A stretch of 64,000 nt of DNA from Bombyx mori (lineage: Eukaryota; Arthropoda; Insecta; Lepidoptera; Bombycidae): assembly GCF_030269925.1 (NCBI RefSeq), contig NC_085127.1, positions 999,501-1,063,500 of the forward strand. The letters run 5' to 3'. The notes beneath the pieces were generated by a model. The model made no database searches and had not been told where the DNA came from. It saw only the letters and a list, made by a program, of their open reading frames with translations. This document shows, piece by piece, positions 1 to 10,639 of the stretch. Positions within the stretch are counted from its first letter, which is position 1; the number at the start of each line of letters is the position of its first letter. The translations under genes and the position numbers were made by a program.

Positions 1-2504
1 AAAATCCATTTACGTAAAATTAAACTAGCCAATTTTAAAACCTTCGCAAATTTGATTTAATCTTGAAATACTATTTTCAATACAAATTAAGTCGTCCACG
101 TAAAAATTATCATTAGGTTTCTTTTACGTACGGAACCTCACACTCTTGCGCTAATTGTTTTAAACACACCGTGATGAGGTAAAAAATAATGTGGTGTTTA
201 ATAACTATGTACAAGACTCATGTGGCCTAAGTTAATGTATTTGTGTATAAAGTCGATATACATTTGTTTGTAAGTAGGATTGCGTTGTAACCGTTTTTCT
301 AAGGCATAAAAACGACGTTCAGCTTGTGTGTGCGTGTCACTTAGTAACTTCGGAGAGTGCTTGAACGGGAATCGAACCTTAAACCGCCCGTCGGCCGTCC
401 GTGAGGTTGTTTTAATAAAGTGCTCCTCACAGGCGCGCTCCTCGTAGCTTAACTTAGGAAAATTAATTGGTAATTCTTCGATTTCCCAAAAACTGCGTAA
501 TAATTTATAATTTATCTAATGAGCATGTGTCACTGTCAACGGTTTGCGTAAAGTTACAGCTAACATGTCTTTGCGTGTAATAGATTGAAATGAGCCCGAG
601 ATTATCCAACCAAGATGCGTATTTTGGAGAAAGGGGCCATTTTTAAGTCGTATTTTATCTTCTCTAACTAATTCCCAAAACAAATCCGCGCCTATTAATA
701 AGTCAACCGGCTGACTATCATAAAACGTCGGATCTGCAAGTAGAATGTTATCCGGTATGGTAAACAAATTAACGTTATATGTCTTCATAGGTAAGTTTGA
801 TGTTATATGAGGTAGAATTAAACACTGAATGCGTGCAGCATAACTACCAGTGCGTGATTTGATCTCAATATCACAGGATTGCGAACACTGTGTTATTGTA
901 TTACCTACGCCGTGAATTTCTTGAGTGGACTGTAATATTGGTGGATTTAATTTGTCACAAAGTGTTTGTGTGATGAATGAACGTTCGCTGCCACTATCGA
1001 GTAGAACGCGCGCTTGATGGTAAACACCCGACTGGCTACGTATTTCTACAATAGCTGTGGACAGTAAAACTGGTTGCGCTGGATGCATGTTATCAAATGT
1101 GTCAGTAGATTGCGCCTGAAAAGAGTGTGCGTTCGAGTTATCTTTCGTATTAGACGGGACGGCTGATTGTTCACAAGATGGCAACGTAACTTTAGGGAAA
1201 CTATTATCATAATTTTTAATTACATCGCAAATTAATGAATTATGTTTTTTATCACATTTTCGACACGGCCCGAACACACAGGTGTCAACAGTATGTCCTG
1301 GACGCATGCAATTAGGGCACAACTGTTTAGTTTGGATAAATTTTAATCTATTTTGCACACTTAGGTCCAAAAACTTTTGACATGAATATAGCGGATGTAA
1401 ATCATTACACATTATACAAGGTCTGTAATTACGTGCATTCTTTCCTTGTGATTTATTATTATTTGGTTTATTTGAAACTATATTGCAATGAAGTTTAGAT
1501 GTTAACTGGTTACTGAATTGCTTTTTATTATTGTCTGTCGCGCTATATACGCCTGCTTTACTGTGTGATACTATAAGTGTTTCCAAAATATCCGCCCTAT
1601 TTCTAAGAAACTGAAGTAAGTCATTTAGTTGAACTACAGTTTTGGTGTTATTGGTTGATGTAATTAAACTACACTTGTGCTGTTCCCATTCCCGTTCGGT
1701 AATGGAATCTAATTTTGTGACAATAATGTAAATGATTAACGTATCCCAATACTCTGTAGGTTCCCCTAAAAGCTTTAAAGCGCGGAGGTTTTTTAAAATA
1801 TTATCAATTAATTTGCGTAATTGCACTGGTGATTCTTTGGTCAACGATTGCATGGTAAACATGGATTTGATATGGTTATGTACTAATAATTTCGTATTAT
1901 CAAATCGATTTAACAGTAGTTCCCAAGCAACTTTATAATTATTAGCAGAGAATTCTATGGAATCTATGACCGATTTAGCGTTACCGGACAAAGACGATTT
2001 TAAATAATGAAATTTTTGAATTTCTGTAATTGTTTCACTATTATGTATCAATGACAAAAATGTATCGCGGAACTCTAACCAGTGCTCATATAAGCCGTCA
2101 AAGGTGGGGACAGATATAGTGGGTAATTTAATACTTTTGGAACTTGTAATCGGTGGTTCAGACATCATACCTTTTGACTTTTCATCAGCGGTGGTCAGAC
2201 ATTCAGCAAGGGCAAGAATATTATAATATTTTTGCTCGAAATCTTCACGCGATTCTAATTGTTTTTCTATGTCGATTTCTACACTAATGTCTTCTATTTG
2301 AGTCTGAACGAGGTTAAAATCATTCATTAAACTTTGCGATCCTGCCATCCGCAGTTTTAGCTCGGTACGTTGATGAACAGTTAATTCTACACCTTCGAAT
2401 GAATTCACGTATTTTCCAAAGTTAGTCAAACGACATTTAATAGATGCGCGTTTTTTTGTAAGATCTTTCATCAATAATTCTACCTTATGATCTGATGTAG
2501 TCAT
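1..2504 (-). mobile_element. Pao/BEL LTR retrotransposon remnant, gag-protease-RT
   Basis: A polyprotein reads leftward from Met at 2504 to a TAG at 516-518 (662 codons). In order it has an N-terminal coiled-coil-like region, a DUF1759 gag-like domain around residues 125-215 (PTFDGLYEHWLEFRDTF), three Cys/His clusters around residues 365-430 (CIMCNDLHPLYSC, CPNCMRPGHTVDTC, CRKCDKKHNSLIC), and a DUF1758 retroviral-type aspartic protease with LLDSGSERSFI near residue 500. Translation continues in the same frame past the TAG into the conserved Pao/BEL linker (FWEIEELP near 480) and then the RT N-terminus, broken again by a TAA near 203. After an internal deletion a YVDD reverse transcriptase box appears near 90-110. 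The integrase and 3' LTR would lie left of the window. Several breaks mean it cannot make a full polyprotein. It is antisense within the presumed CHSY1 intron. Confidence 0.88.
516..2504 (-). CDS. Pao/BEL gag-protease ORF (DUF1759, zinc knuckles, DUF1758)
   Basis: Uninterrupted 662-residue reading frame of the retroelement above. DUF1759 is the gag-like domain of the Pao/BEL group and DUF1758 is its aspartic protease; the DSG triad sits in LLDSGSERSF. The frame ends at a TAG, where intact relatives run on into the RT, so the ORF is only the front half of a once longer polyprotein. The Met at 2504 is the first in frame after a non-coding leader and gives the expected gag N-terminus. Long intact gag-protease in a copy with a broken RT suggests moderate age. 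It is a selfish element, not a host gene, though a domesticated gag cannot be excluded from sequence alone. Confidence 0.85.
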   Translation of the reverse strand: MTTSDHKVELLMKDLTKKRASIKCRLTNFGKYVNSFEGVELTVHQRTELKLRMAGSQSLMNDFNLVQTQIEDISVEIDIEKQLESREDFEQKYYNILALAECLTTADEKSKGMMSEPPITSSKSIKLPTISVPTFDGLYEHWLEFRDTFLSLIHNSETITEIQKFHYLKSSLSGNAKSVIDSIEFSANNYKVAWELLLNRFDNTKLLVHNHIKSMFTMQSLTKESPVQLRKLIDNILKNLRALKLLGEPTEYWDTLIIYIIVTKLDSITEREWEQHKCSLITSTNNTKTVVQLNDLLQFLRNRADILETLIVSHSKAGVYSATDNNKKQFSNQLTSKLHCNIVSNKPNNNKSQGKNARNYRPCIMCNDLHPLYSCQKFLDLSVQNRLKFIQTKQLCPNCMRPGHTVDTCVFGPCRKCDKKHNSLICDVIKNYDNSFPKVTLPSCEQSAVPSNTKDNSNAHSFQAQSTDTFDNMHPAQPVLLSTAIVEIRSQSGVYHQARVLLDSGSERSFITQTLCDKLNPPILQSTQEIHGVGNTITQCSQSCDIEIKSRTGSYAARIQCLILPHITSNLPMKTYNVNLFTIPDNILLADPTFYDSQPVDLLIGADLFWELVREDKIRLKNGPFLQNTHLGWIISGSFQSITRKDMLAVTLRKPLTVTHAH

Positions 2505-3135
2505 TGTGGAAACAAGTAAATGGTGGTGTACTTACAGTTTTTAAATAATAAAACAAAACAGCTGCTCAATATTAGTGAAAATACGTACGCAAAATGAAAA
2601 GCAAAAAAGGTTTGAAAAAAGCACAGTACTATATACGCGAAGGGGAAAGGTTTAGCATATTTTGGTTAGCACGCCTTGCCAAAGCACTATAATCTTGCGA
2701 AGCTGGTGAGATTTTCCGAATTTTCGTTTTCAATGGCCGATGCGTCTCTCAAGTAAGCGTCTGGTTCAACTTAATTGATGATCCGGTGCTGAAGGTCCAA
2801 TAGAAATGTTGCGTCTATTTCTTAGATGTATCTTGAGGTGGCCAAGAAAATGAATAAATGCGTTTACTTCTTCAAATACTCATTATATTATTTTTAATTA
2901 ATTTACAAATATAGAATTGAAATGCGCGTCCATCTTTTTTCTTCGTGTTATAATAATTTTAAATTTTGACAATTGGTGCCACTGTTGCGTTTCCTGTTTT
3001 GTGATTGGTTCGTGCGATATGACGTCATCGTTGGCCAATCACAGCCATCAATGTATCACGTGACGTTGATTCGTTAACATTGCGCCATTTGAATATGTCT
3101 TATATACATTTACCGGTTAGTCTTATTGACTAACA
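2505..3135 (-). other. Pao/BEL leader and possible 5' LTR
   Basis: This is the sequence upstream of the gag start. On the - strand a TG-start with an inverted repeat (GTTAGTC...GACTAAC, 3116-3135) could mark an LTR end, and TGGCACCA (revcomp 2974-2981) could be a primer-binding site, which would give an LTR of only about 150 bp. The matching 3' LTR is outside the window, so the boundary is unproven. A TATA sequence at 3100-3107 reads well on both strands. Confidence 0.35.
3004..3107 (+). promoter_or_regulatory. Cluster of promoter-type motifs beside the retroelement
   Basis: Within 104 bp there are ATTGG (3004-3008), a perfect CRE TGACGTCA (3020-3027), CCAAT (3035-3039), an E-box CACGTG (3057-3062) and TATATA (3101-3106). 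The order CCAAT, CRE, CCAAT, E-box, TATA reads as a promoter pointing right, that is, away from the gag and towards the CHSY1 exons. It could equally be LTR regulatory sequence. Motif matches are seen; promoter activity is inferred. Confidence 0.35.
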
Positions 3136-3237
3136 GGCAAATACTAAGTAAACAATTACCATTCAGTTTGGGTTTGAAAAAAAATTGCCATGCAATCAGG
3201 GTACAAATAAATTCCTAATTTGATCCAAAACTAGAAG

Positions 3238-3681
3238 TCGTCGTGGGCTTAAGAATAAGACGTCCGGCGCATTCGTGTTGAGCGATGCACCGGGGTTCGG
3301 ATCTCAGGCGGGTACCAATTTTTCTAATGAATTACGTACTCAAAACATGTTCACGATTGACTTCCACGGTGAAGGAATAACATCGTGTAATAAAAATTAA
3401 ACCCGCAAAATTATAATTTGCGTAATTACTGGTGGTAGGACCTTTTGTGAGTCCGCGCGGTTGGGTACCACACCACCACCCTGCCTATTTCTGCCGTGAA
3501 AGCAGTAATGCGTTTCGGCTTGAAGGGTGGGGCAGCCGTTGTAACTATACTTGAGATCTTAGAACTTATATCTCAAGATGGGTGGCGCATTTACGTTGTG
3601 GATGTCTATGGGCTCCAGTAACCACTTAACACCAGGTGGGCTGTGAGCTCGTCCACCCATCTAAGGAATAAATAAATAAAA
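3238..3681 (+). mobile_element. Bm1 SINE, full length
   Basis: Near-complete Bm1. The tRNA-like head has an A box region (AAGAATAAGACG) and a B box (GGGTTCGGATC). The CACGATTGACTTCCACGG middle, the TACTGGTGGTAGGACC body, and the tail (CCAGGTGGGCTGTGAGCTC) ending in AATAAATAAATAAAA follow. It lies 30 bp upstream of the CHSY1 exon at 3711, in the same intron as the Pao/BEL copy. Confidence 0.92.
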
Positions 3682-3710
3682 ACTAATTGTTGTGTATTTG
3701 ATTTTTCCAG

Positions 3711-3912
3711 GTTATGGAGATTATTAATGCACCGTCTCGTCAACGAGGACGTGTGATTGACTTCAACGAGCTTCTGTACGGATACACCAGGCTCCAGCCG
3801 GTGCACGGGGCCGATCACATCTTGGATCTGCTGTTGAAGTACAGGAGATACAGAGGAAGGAAAATGACAGCGGCAGTTAGACGACATGCTTATTTGCAGC
3901 AGTCATTTACAG
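3711..3912 (+). CDS. CHSY1: Chondroitin sulfate synthase 1, penultimate coding exon
   Basis: Internal exon bounded by a polypyrimidine acceptor (GATTTTTCCAG, ending 3710) and a consensus donor G|GTAAGG at 3913. It enters in frame with V-M-E-I-I-N and encodes about 67 residues, including RGRVIDFNELLYGY and HGADHILDLLLKYRR, then MTAAVRRHAYLQQSF. These motifs match the middle of metazoan CHSY1 at the end of the beta-1,3-GlcA transferase (GT31) half. The enzyme is a type II Golgi membrane protein that, with a CHPF partner, polymerises chondroitin by adding GlcA and GalNAc alternately. The donor splits a Gly codon that is completed by the exon at 4045. Upstream exons are left of the window or hidden beyond the retroelement-filled intron. 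Assignment rests on motif recall, not on a search. Confidence 0.9.
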
Positions 3913-4044
3913 GTAAGGATTTTGTGATTTAAAAAAAAGATGTGTGGTGTCGTGGAACTAAGCAATAAAAAAAAACCTTATTTATAAAAAGCTAATAAAC
4001 ATTATAAATAGAAATTTTAAATAAAAATAAAACAATTTTTTCAG

Positions 4045-5255
4045 GTATGGAGATAAGAGAGTTACCAATGGGAGATCCGCCTCCATTTGAAGATCCAGCC
4101 ATACTAGAAAAGACTGAGAATGGATTATATCCGAACGACTACGAGGACTTTGACGAGTCCAGTGCTCAACAGAGCAGCTTTTTGGACTTCGGTAAATTAA
4201 AAGTCAAGGAAGCTCTCGAAACTGGTCTTCAGAAGATCCAGAACAACTTACCCAAGGTGTTGAAGTGGAATAGTGATGATTCTGAAGAGTACCCGGTGTA
4301 TGACAGAAAAATACACTTCGTTCTGCCCCTATCTGGTAGACAAGAGACATTCGGTAGATTCATGAAGAACTACGAAGATATAGTTTTAAAAAGCAGTCAA
4401 GCTGCCTCTCTAATTGTCGTAGCTTATTTAGATAGCAAACATCCATTGGATTATAGAAACACAGAGTTACTAATTAATTATTATATCGAGATGTACGGGA
4501 AAGACATCCAAATAGTTAAAATGGGGTCGAATATGTTTTCACGGGGAGCCGCCTTGACCGAGGGACTCAAGCTCTGCGATAGCGACGACCTTGTCTTCTT
4601 CATTGACGTGGACATGATGTTCAACCACGAGAGCCTTCGTCGAATAAGAATCAACACAATAAAATATAACCAAGTTTATTTCCCAATAGTGTTTAGTGAG
4701 TACAATCCAGATGTAGTGAACGGTGATGATTATAATAAAGTTAAAGGCGAAACTCTGTTTGTGGACACTGAATTGGAGAAGTTTATTGATGACGAAGAAA
4801 CAGTGAGAACGGACAGAGAATTGGCGAATTTGAAGTACAGCCGGGAAATAACTGATGATACGGGCTATTTCAGGCAGTACGGTTTTGGTATTTTAGCTAT
4901 TTATAAACGTGACTTCGAACGGATAGGGGGATTCGATTTGAACATTAAGGGTTGGGGTCTAGAAGACGTGCAGCTGTTTGAAACGCTAATTAAATCAAAT
5001 TTAACGGTATACAGGATAGCTGACGAGACTCTAGTCCATATATTCCATTCGGTTGACTGTGATAAAAATTTAGAGAAGAGCCAGTTCAAGATGTGTCTGG
5101 GAACGAAGGCATCGACTTACGGCAGTGAAAAGCACATGGCGTATTATATGCTAAACCACCCTGATGTCCTGTGGCCGCCACAAGATAAACCGGAAGCGGA
5201 AGCGGAAGTGGTGGAAGAGAAACCTAAGGAAAAGAACGAGAAAGGTGCCAGGTAG
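4045..5255 (+). CDS. CHSY1: Chondroitin sulfate synthase 1, last coding exon (GalNAc-transferase half)
   Basis: The acceptor TTTTTTCAG ends at 4044; the exon completes the split Gly, continues M-E-I-R-E-L and ends at TAG 5253-5255 (about 403 codons). It carries the CHGN beta-1,4-GalNAc transferase domain: KIHFVLPLSGRQETFGRFM, the metal-binding DVD in FFIDVDMMF (codons at 4605-4613), GYFRQYGFGILAIYKRDF, GGFDLNIKGWGLEDVQLF, a divalent-metal His region (LVHIFHSVDCD) and MCLGTKASTYGS, all in the family order. The catalytic DVD and WGLED motifs are intact, which favours an active CHSY1 over the CHPF cofactor. The C-terminus adds a highly charged Glu/Lys tail (KPEAEAEVVEEKPKEKNEK) that I do not recall in vertebrate CHSY1. 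The protein would act in the Golgi lumen. Confidence 0.93.
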
Positions 5256-6860
5256 TACAGGGTCGCTTAGGTTAGGTGCAGTCAAACTTAGGTATTTATA
5301 ATAGTTTTGAGGGGACTCTTTGTGTGCTATATAAATGGGATCCTAGTTTACTAGCAAATCGGATACCACATCATACGTAAGCTAGTTAGACAGGTATGCC
5401 ATTCAAAACTCAAAACAAAACAAGCAATTATGTAATCAAAATCGTTTTTCAGTTGAAATAATAGCCGTAGCAGAGGCCATAAACTTTCACGTTGACTTTT
5501 TGATAATTGGATTTCTAAATACATCAAAGTTACAACTATTATTTCGTCAGGAATTCTGGACCTTTATATAACTATGTATCTTTAAGTATAGTGCTGTTAG
5601 AGTTACTGTAAAATATCCTAATTCATAATGACTCGCTAGGAATTTATTTCTCTATAAATATTTACTAAGTCACAGCGTCAATTAATTGTTATTCATGTGC
5701 CTTATTCTATGACAGCTGTTTTTTTTTCTTCATGAAATGCAAATTTGTAATATGTTTTGGTTATTTCTGGAATTCACGAATGTAAGTTTTGTTTATGAGG
5801 GCTTCTTTTTGTAATATAGACATCAAAACGAATTTTGACAAATCCTGTGAACTTTTTATAAATTCGGTTTTACAAGTAGACCTCTGAGTTTGGAGAAAAT
5901 AACTGAATGAGCTAATTTAATTCACTTTGAAAATTATGTTAAAAACTTTTGGAATTTTATTACGTTTTTAATATAATCTGTTATGTCGTAGAGGGAAGGG
6001 GGTGACAAGACTCACCTCACACGTTCGATGGTATAGAATTATTTTAAAAAAAACATATTTCTAAAAAAATCTAGCAAAATTCGTGAAACAAAATGCTTTA
6101 TCTAGTAAAACCAATTTCTAATTTTTTATCACTCCTATTTATTTATTATATTTTTTTATTACCGGTGGATACGTTTATTCGAACTCCTTTCAATACGAGA
6201 CCGGTGGGACTTCCTGAATTAATAAAATCAAATTTCAATGGAATCTTAAAATTTTTCATCCTGTTCTTTCTGAAATTTTAACTCGCTTTGAAACACACAA
6301 ATATAACTTTTATGGCCTTATTAATGAACGTCTCGTTACTGTTTATTTTGAAGTTTCAATTGTGTTGTATAAGAATTAAATTAAAGTAAATAAAAACGGA
6401 TATTTTTTCCTCCAACGGGCGCTTTGCCCCCTGTGCTGTTGACACGCCTCCGCCCGGCGTCTCCGCAGTCCTAGCTTACAACGAATCATGTGTTCTTCGA
6501 TGTTTCGTGAAGGCGTCAATATAAAAACAGTCCGGTCAAACGTTCAAGTTTGTTCATTAGGCTGTTTGAATTCGACAAGACGCGAATTTTCCAATACATC
6601 CCCAGCTGGTTGGTCACGGATATTGTCCGCTCCGCTTGTTGTGTAAAATATACTTCACATGTAAATATGATCAGTTGTTTACAGTTAAAATGTATATATA
6701 AGTGACGGGTTCGTAATTATCTTTTTATATGCTTTTGTATAGAAACATAAATTTAAAGCTATTTCAAATCAGCAAGGCGATTTATATAAATGCTTAGGAA
6801 ATATTGAAGGCCGAAGCTATGCCTGTTGAAAATTAGCACTGTTGATATTCTTATGACGCC
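5256..6860 (+). other. CHSY1 3' UTR and flank, no further gene
   Basis: AT-rich sequence after the CHSY1 stop. Candidate polyadenylation signals AATAAA occur at 6221-6226 and 6389-6394; which is used cannot be told. The short open frames here lack any recognisable domain. From 6400 to 6640 the base composition is more GC-rich, with no feature I can name. Confidence 0.5.
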
Positions 6861-6865
6861 CTTCA

Positions 6866-6975
6866 TGCGGCCAATGATCGGAGGCGCTGGCGGGACATCA
6901 CAAGGAGTAAAATCATGTCGAATTATAATGGTCACGACCCTCAGCAGTGAGGAAACGACGCGAGGAGGAGGATAT
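6866..6975 (+). mobile_element. RTE-type LINE ORF2 C-terminal fragment
   Basis: Short + strand translation A-N-D-R-R-R-W-R-D-I-T-R-S, then N-Y-N-G-H-D-P-Q-Q followed by TGA. The RRRWRD...HDPQQ pattern is the usual C-terminus of insect RTE-like reverse transcriptases. Nothing upstream extends it, so it is a severely 5'-truncated relic. Confidence 0.5.
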
Positions 6976-7516
6976 TCTTATGATACACGATGACTAATTC
7001 GATCATGCTCGACGAAGTCAATAAACAATGTATCTTTCCAGCTCATCAGTTATGATGTGATTTATTTTGTTTGATATAAAAATTGGAGATTTGATTTTTG
7101 TAATTCTCATGTAAGAGTACTGACTAATCGTTTGGAATACGGCCATGAACGCTCTGCCCGGAAAAGTTCCACTTAAACAATTTATAGACAATGCTATGCG
7201 ACCTCATTACGAGAGAAAAACTATAGATCAAGCCCGAAAATTTATCGAATTCGTAATGTAAATGTATCGAGTTCTCGATACGGAAACTACTTTTCCTCTC
7301 AGGCTTTCCGACTCTCATGTATTAGTCGTCGCTGTGATGAATAACAGTAGCGGGAGAGAGTGCTACATTTTTGCATAATATAGGTCTTTTACAGGGAATG
7401 TTTTAATGAAGTCTAACCGAAAGCGAAGATGTAACTAAAAATCATGTTTCAAAATTAATGTTTCATTAATTTTTACGTCACACTGCGTTGAAAATGAACA
7501 GACAAGAATTTGCGCT
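6976..7516. other. Non-coding, nothing recognised
   Basis: AT-rich sequence; no domain-bearing frame, repeat family or RNA gene seen. Confidence 0.4.
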
Positions 7517-7696
7517 CAGTGTGCTTAGTGCGAGTTTTTTAACGTTCTCGATAGCGTAAAAGTTAACCCAATTTTGTATGCAGTTGGAACAGCGCCCCTA
7601 GCGGCAAACGTACGCAAACGATCCCATTCCATACAGATTATATGAGCTAACTTCTACGCTATCGAGCACGTTAAAAAACTCTCACTATGCACACTG
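7517..7696 (+). mobile_element. MITE, CAGTGTGCTTAG inverted-repeat family, copy 1
   Basis: 180-bp element with long inverted termini of about 50 bp (CAGTGTGCTTAGTGCGAG...TTAACGTTCTCGATAGCG against the complement at the right end). The centre contains GCGCCCCTAGCGGCAAACG. Three further copies lie in this window. No coding capacity. I see no convincing target duplication. Confidence 0.8.
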
Positions 7697-8794
7697 ATCT
7701 CTGAAGGTAGCGCGAGATCCTGTAATACGAAGCTACTAAAACGTCAAGTATGATTTCAAGTCAAGCCAAGTATGTTCTGTTAAGGCTTCCAGTCATTCCT
7801 GATCCGGGAACGGTCATTCGCATCATCTATTTTCATATCCGTCTAATTGTGATGTTCTATCCAATAAATTCATTATTCCTTTCTCGGTCGCGTTAGCAAT
7901 TGATGTAAGGTTTCTGATAGTACACAATCGAAAATCAAATTTGTGTTATGATAGATACGGTTTTAAATGTCTGTCTCTGGTGCATCGTTCTTTTGATCTC
8001 TTCTACACATAATAATTTAATAATTTTCTTTAAAAGCTGCGATTCGTCGATATTGTCAGTCGAATATAGATTTTATCGTATTTGAATGCGAGTTCAATTT
8101 ACAATGAAGCTGTAAATCGAACTACGTTCAAGTAAAAGCATTTATAAATATAGATAGAATAATTTTACATTTTCTGTACATTGTTATTTTGTTCCTAATT
8201 AGTGAAAACAAATTTTCTTAATTTTATGTAGATTTATCGAAAATAGGTTTTGCACTTGTCTTTTGAATTTGATTTTAATTTATTCCAAATGTTAATTGCA
8301 TTAAAACGTGTATAGGTATTTTATAACAAGTGCAAAATTAATGAAAAAATTGTGGTAAAACGATTGTGTTGATAAAACATTGTTTTGTTACAATTTTGTT
8401 TGTAGTGTAAGTAAATAAATAAATTAATTGTTTTTTTTTTTAATTGTAAACATAAATTAAACACATATGCATATCGAATATGCCTTAAAATTATTTTCAA
8501 CAACTCACATTCTGGTTGTGAATTCTGAAGGTAAGAAAATTAAAAAAAAAAACTTAAGGCGATATTACTTATACTTACTTAAGGTATTTTAATTAAATTA
8601 CAAATTACAATATGCAGATTAAATTATAATAAGATAAAACAATTTTACAGAACATTTATCACGAAAGTGCTCACTAAGTGCCAATCGTTTAGTATTAAGT
8701 AGTGAAGAAGCATTTTTATTCATTTACGTCGACCAGTTTCGGAGGTTGAATTCCATAAATATTGTCAGAATTGGCAGAATGATAGAACTGCCTA
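7697..8794. other. Non-coding AT-rich stretch
   Basis: Long AT-rich stretch without a supported gene. Small frames at 8321-8503 have no recognisable composition or motif. Confidence 0.4.
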
Positions 8795-9212
8795 TCTATA
8801 TATTAATACGTGAAGCAAAAACTTTGTATCCCTTTTTACGAAAATTGCGCGGACGCAGGAGTATGAAATTTTCCACACTTATAGAGAATATAGAGAAGAA
8901 GTGCACAATGCTAATATTTTTTTAAAATAATGCATAAAAGATACATTAAATCAATAAAGAAAACATTACATACACTACATACCATGTATTTGACGCACAC
9001 ACGCATGCATACTATTTATTGTCAAACTTTTGTTCTTGACGTCTGTTGTCAAATTGAGAATAGATTAAATATTGTTTGTCTTTGTTAATATTTTTATAGT
9101 GTAGTCTTGGCGAAATTTGTGAGTATAGAAGTATAAAATACAATCATAATAGTGTACAAACTTACAATTCCAATTAATTATAGTCGAATTTCGACTACTG
9201 CGGGACCTCTAG
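8795..9212 (+). mobile_element. Non-autonomous Helitron, family H1, copy 1
   Basis: Starts TCTATATATTAATACGTG after an A and ends CTAG before a T, the A^T target with TC...CTAG ends of Helitrons. A 17-nt palindrome (TAGTCGAATTTCGACTA) lies 11 nt before the terminal CTAG, as expected for the 3' hairpin. It is 418 bp with no ORF. Two other copies of the same length lie at 26133 and 55511. Confidence 0.85.
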
Positions 9213-9330
9213 TATAAGTTAAAGTTTGTCGCAGTTCACAATTGATGTACATGTTACCGCCAATATAACGTTTCAATTGAAGTGTTCTATGTGTTGAGGT
9301 GAAGCAACAATTTGAGATAAATCTTAGAGC

Positions 9331-9982
9331 CTATAGTAGAATTATTTTGTCCATGCAGTTTGGGTCATAAAAAGTCAGAGCGGTGAAGCGAGTATTTCGT
9401 TCTCTCTTCCACTCACGAGCCTTATGGACGGGCATAGTGATGCGCATTATTGTTGTCGATAAGTGTTATCGATAGTGTATTTAGTTTTGTCATTTTGTGT
9501 GTTAGTGATAAAAATGAAAGAAAAAATCACTAATCGAACACTTACACCACGTATCGCCGCAGCAAGTTAACGAGAACGGCAGAAATTAACACTTTGTAAC
9601 TTTTCGGGATTTATTCTTATTTCAGTGAAAATTTTTAATACATTGTTCATAACAACACTTGCAAATATTATTTTGAATAAATTCTGTCGTTTTGATACAA
9701 AACAAAGGAGTAGCCATTGTGTCACTAAAGAAATTCAGAGAACGAATGCATAAAAACACATTTCTCTTCGACATAATGTACTATAATTTGCAGGTAAGTA
9801 CAAATGACTCATAATATAACAATGTCTCACCACCCTTCGTATACCACCCCGCCGCCGTGTACCTGCATTCGATGACTCATTTGTTTTTATCGATAATGGC
9901 GTTGCGCTCGCGACATGCTCACCGCCCCAGCCGGGCTATGTTTTATGACCCAAACTGCACGGATAAAATAACGCTACTATAG
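9331..9982 (+). mobile_element. 650-bp non-autonomous DNA transposon with 41-bp inverted repeats
   Basis: The left end CTATAGTAGAATTATTTTGT and the inverted right end CTATAGTAGCGTTATTTTAT match for about 41 bp (36 or more identical), each reaching an inner GCAGTTTGGGTCATAAAA. The interior has no long frame, but a short open stretch precedes a donor-like CAG|GTAAGT at 9793. Superfamily not identified; target duplication not clear. Confidence 0.75.
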
Positions 9983-10289
9983 TTAATAAGTTCGGTGCGT
10001 AACGTGCGTATTTTTTAAAAGACTTACTTATCTACGCCGTCAATACAAATGTACAATATGTTAACTATTTAATATTAAATTTCCTTCGAAACTTGTCGAC
10101 TCGAAAATGTTGATGTTATTTTGAATATTTTCAGTTTCGTTTTAATTAAATTCATGTGTTATCGTCTGTATTAGAGAAATGTGATTTTTTTTTTTTGGTA
10201 ATTCGATCCAAGTAATTGAAATTATTATGAAAATAAATATATTTTTGTGCATAACTGATTTTATTATTTTATTTATGAATACTAAATCA

Positions 10290-10522
10290 GTACTACGATA
10301 CGTAGCAAAAAACTAAATTTAGAAATAACTAAAAACAACTTCGGTTTTAGTGGTTTACAATGATGTAAATGAAAAAAGACATGCCCGCTGAGTTTCTTGC
10401 CAATTCTTCTCAGGACGGAGGCTAGTTCTTGTGAATTGGCGGTAGTTCTTTTGACGTTCAACAAGTATGTACTTTCATTTATGTTGAATAAATTTTTTTT
10501 TGATTTGATTTGATTTGATGTG
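10290..10522 (+). mobile_element. LINE 3' UTR with (TTGAT)n tail
   Basis: Contains GCCCGCTGAGTTTCTTGCC followed by TTCTTCTCAGGACGG, GTTCAACAAGTATGTACTTTC and GTTGAATAAA, and ends in TTTGATTTGATTTGATTTGA. This is a typical lepidopteran LINE 3' end, 5'-truncated. It shares the CTGAG-TTTCT-CTCAG core with the LINE-tail families LP-A and LP-B described below. Confidence 0.6.
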
Positions 10523-10639
10523 CTTGAGAAACTGATAGACAATGACAATATAAAAAAATAATTTAATTTTTAATAAGGTAGGTAATAATTAAAAAAAAAA
10601 ACAACAAAGAATGAAGAGTACATTTTTTTTGGTGAGACT

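Noticed and set aside
3238..3330. tRNA gene at the head of Bm1
   Set aside because: A and B box-like sequences are present, but no cloverleaf can be drawn and the sequence recurs as the SINE head.
6093..6281. Hydrophobic 62-residue frame
   Set aside because: AT-rich chance ORF in the CHSY1 3' flank.
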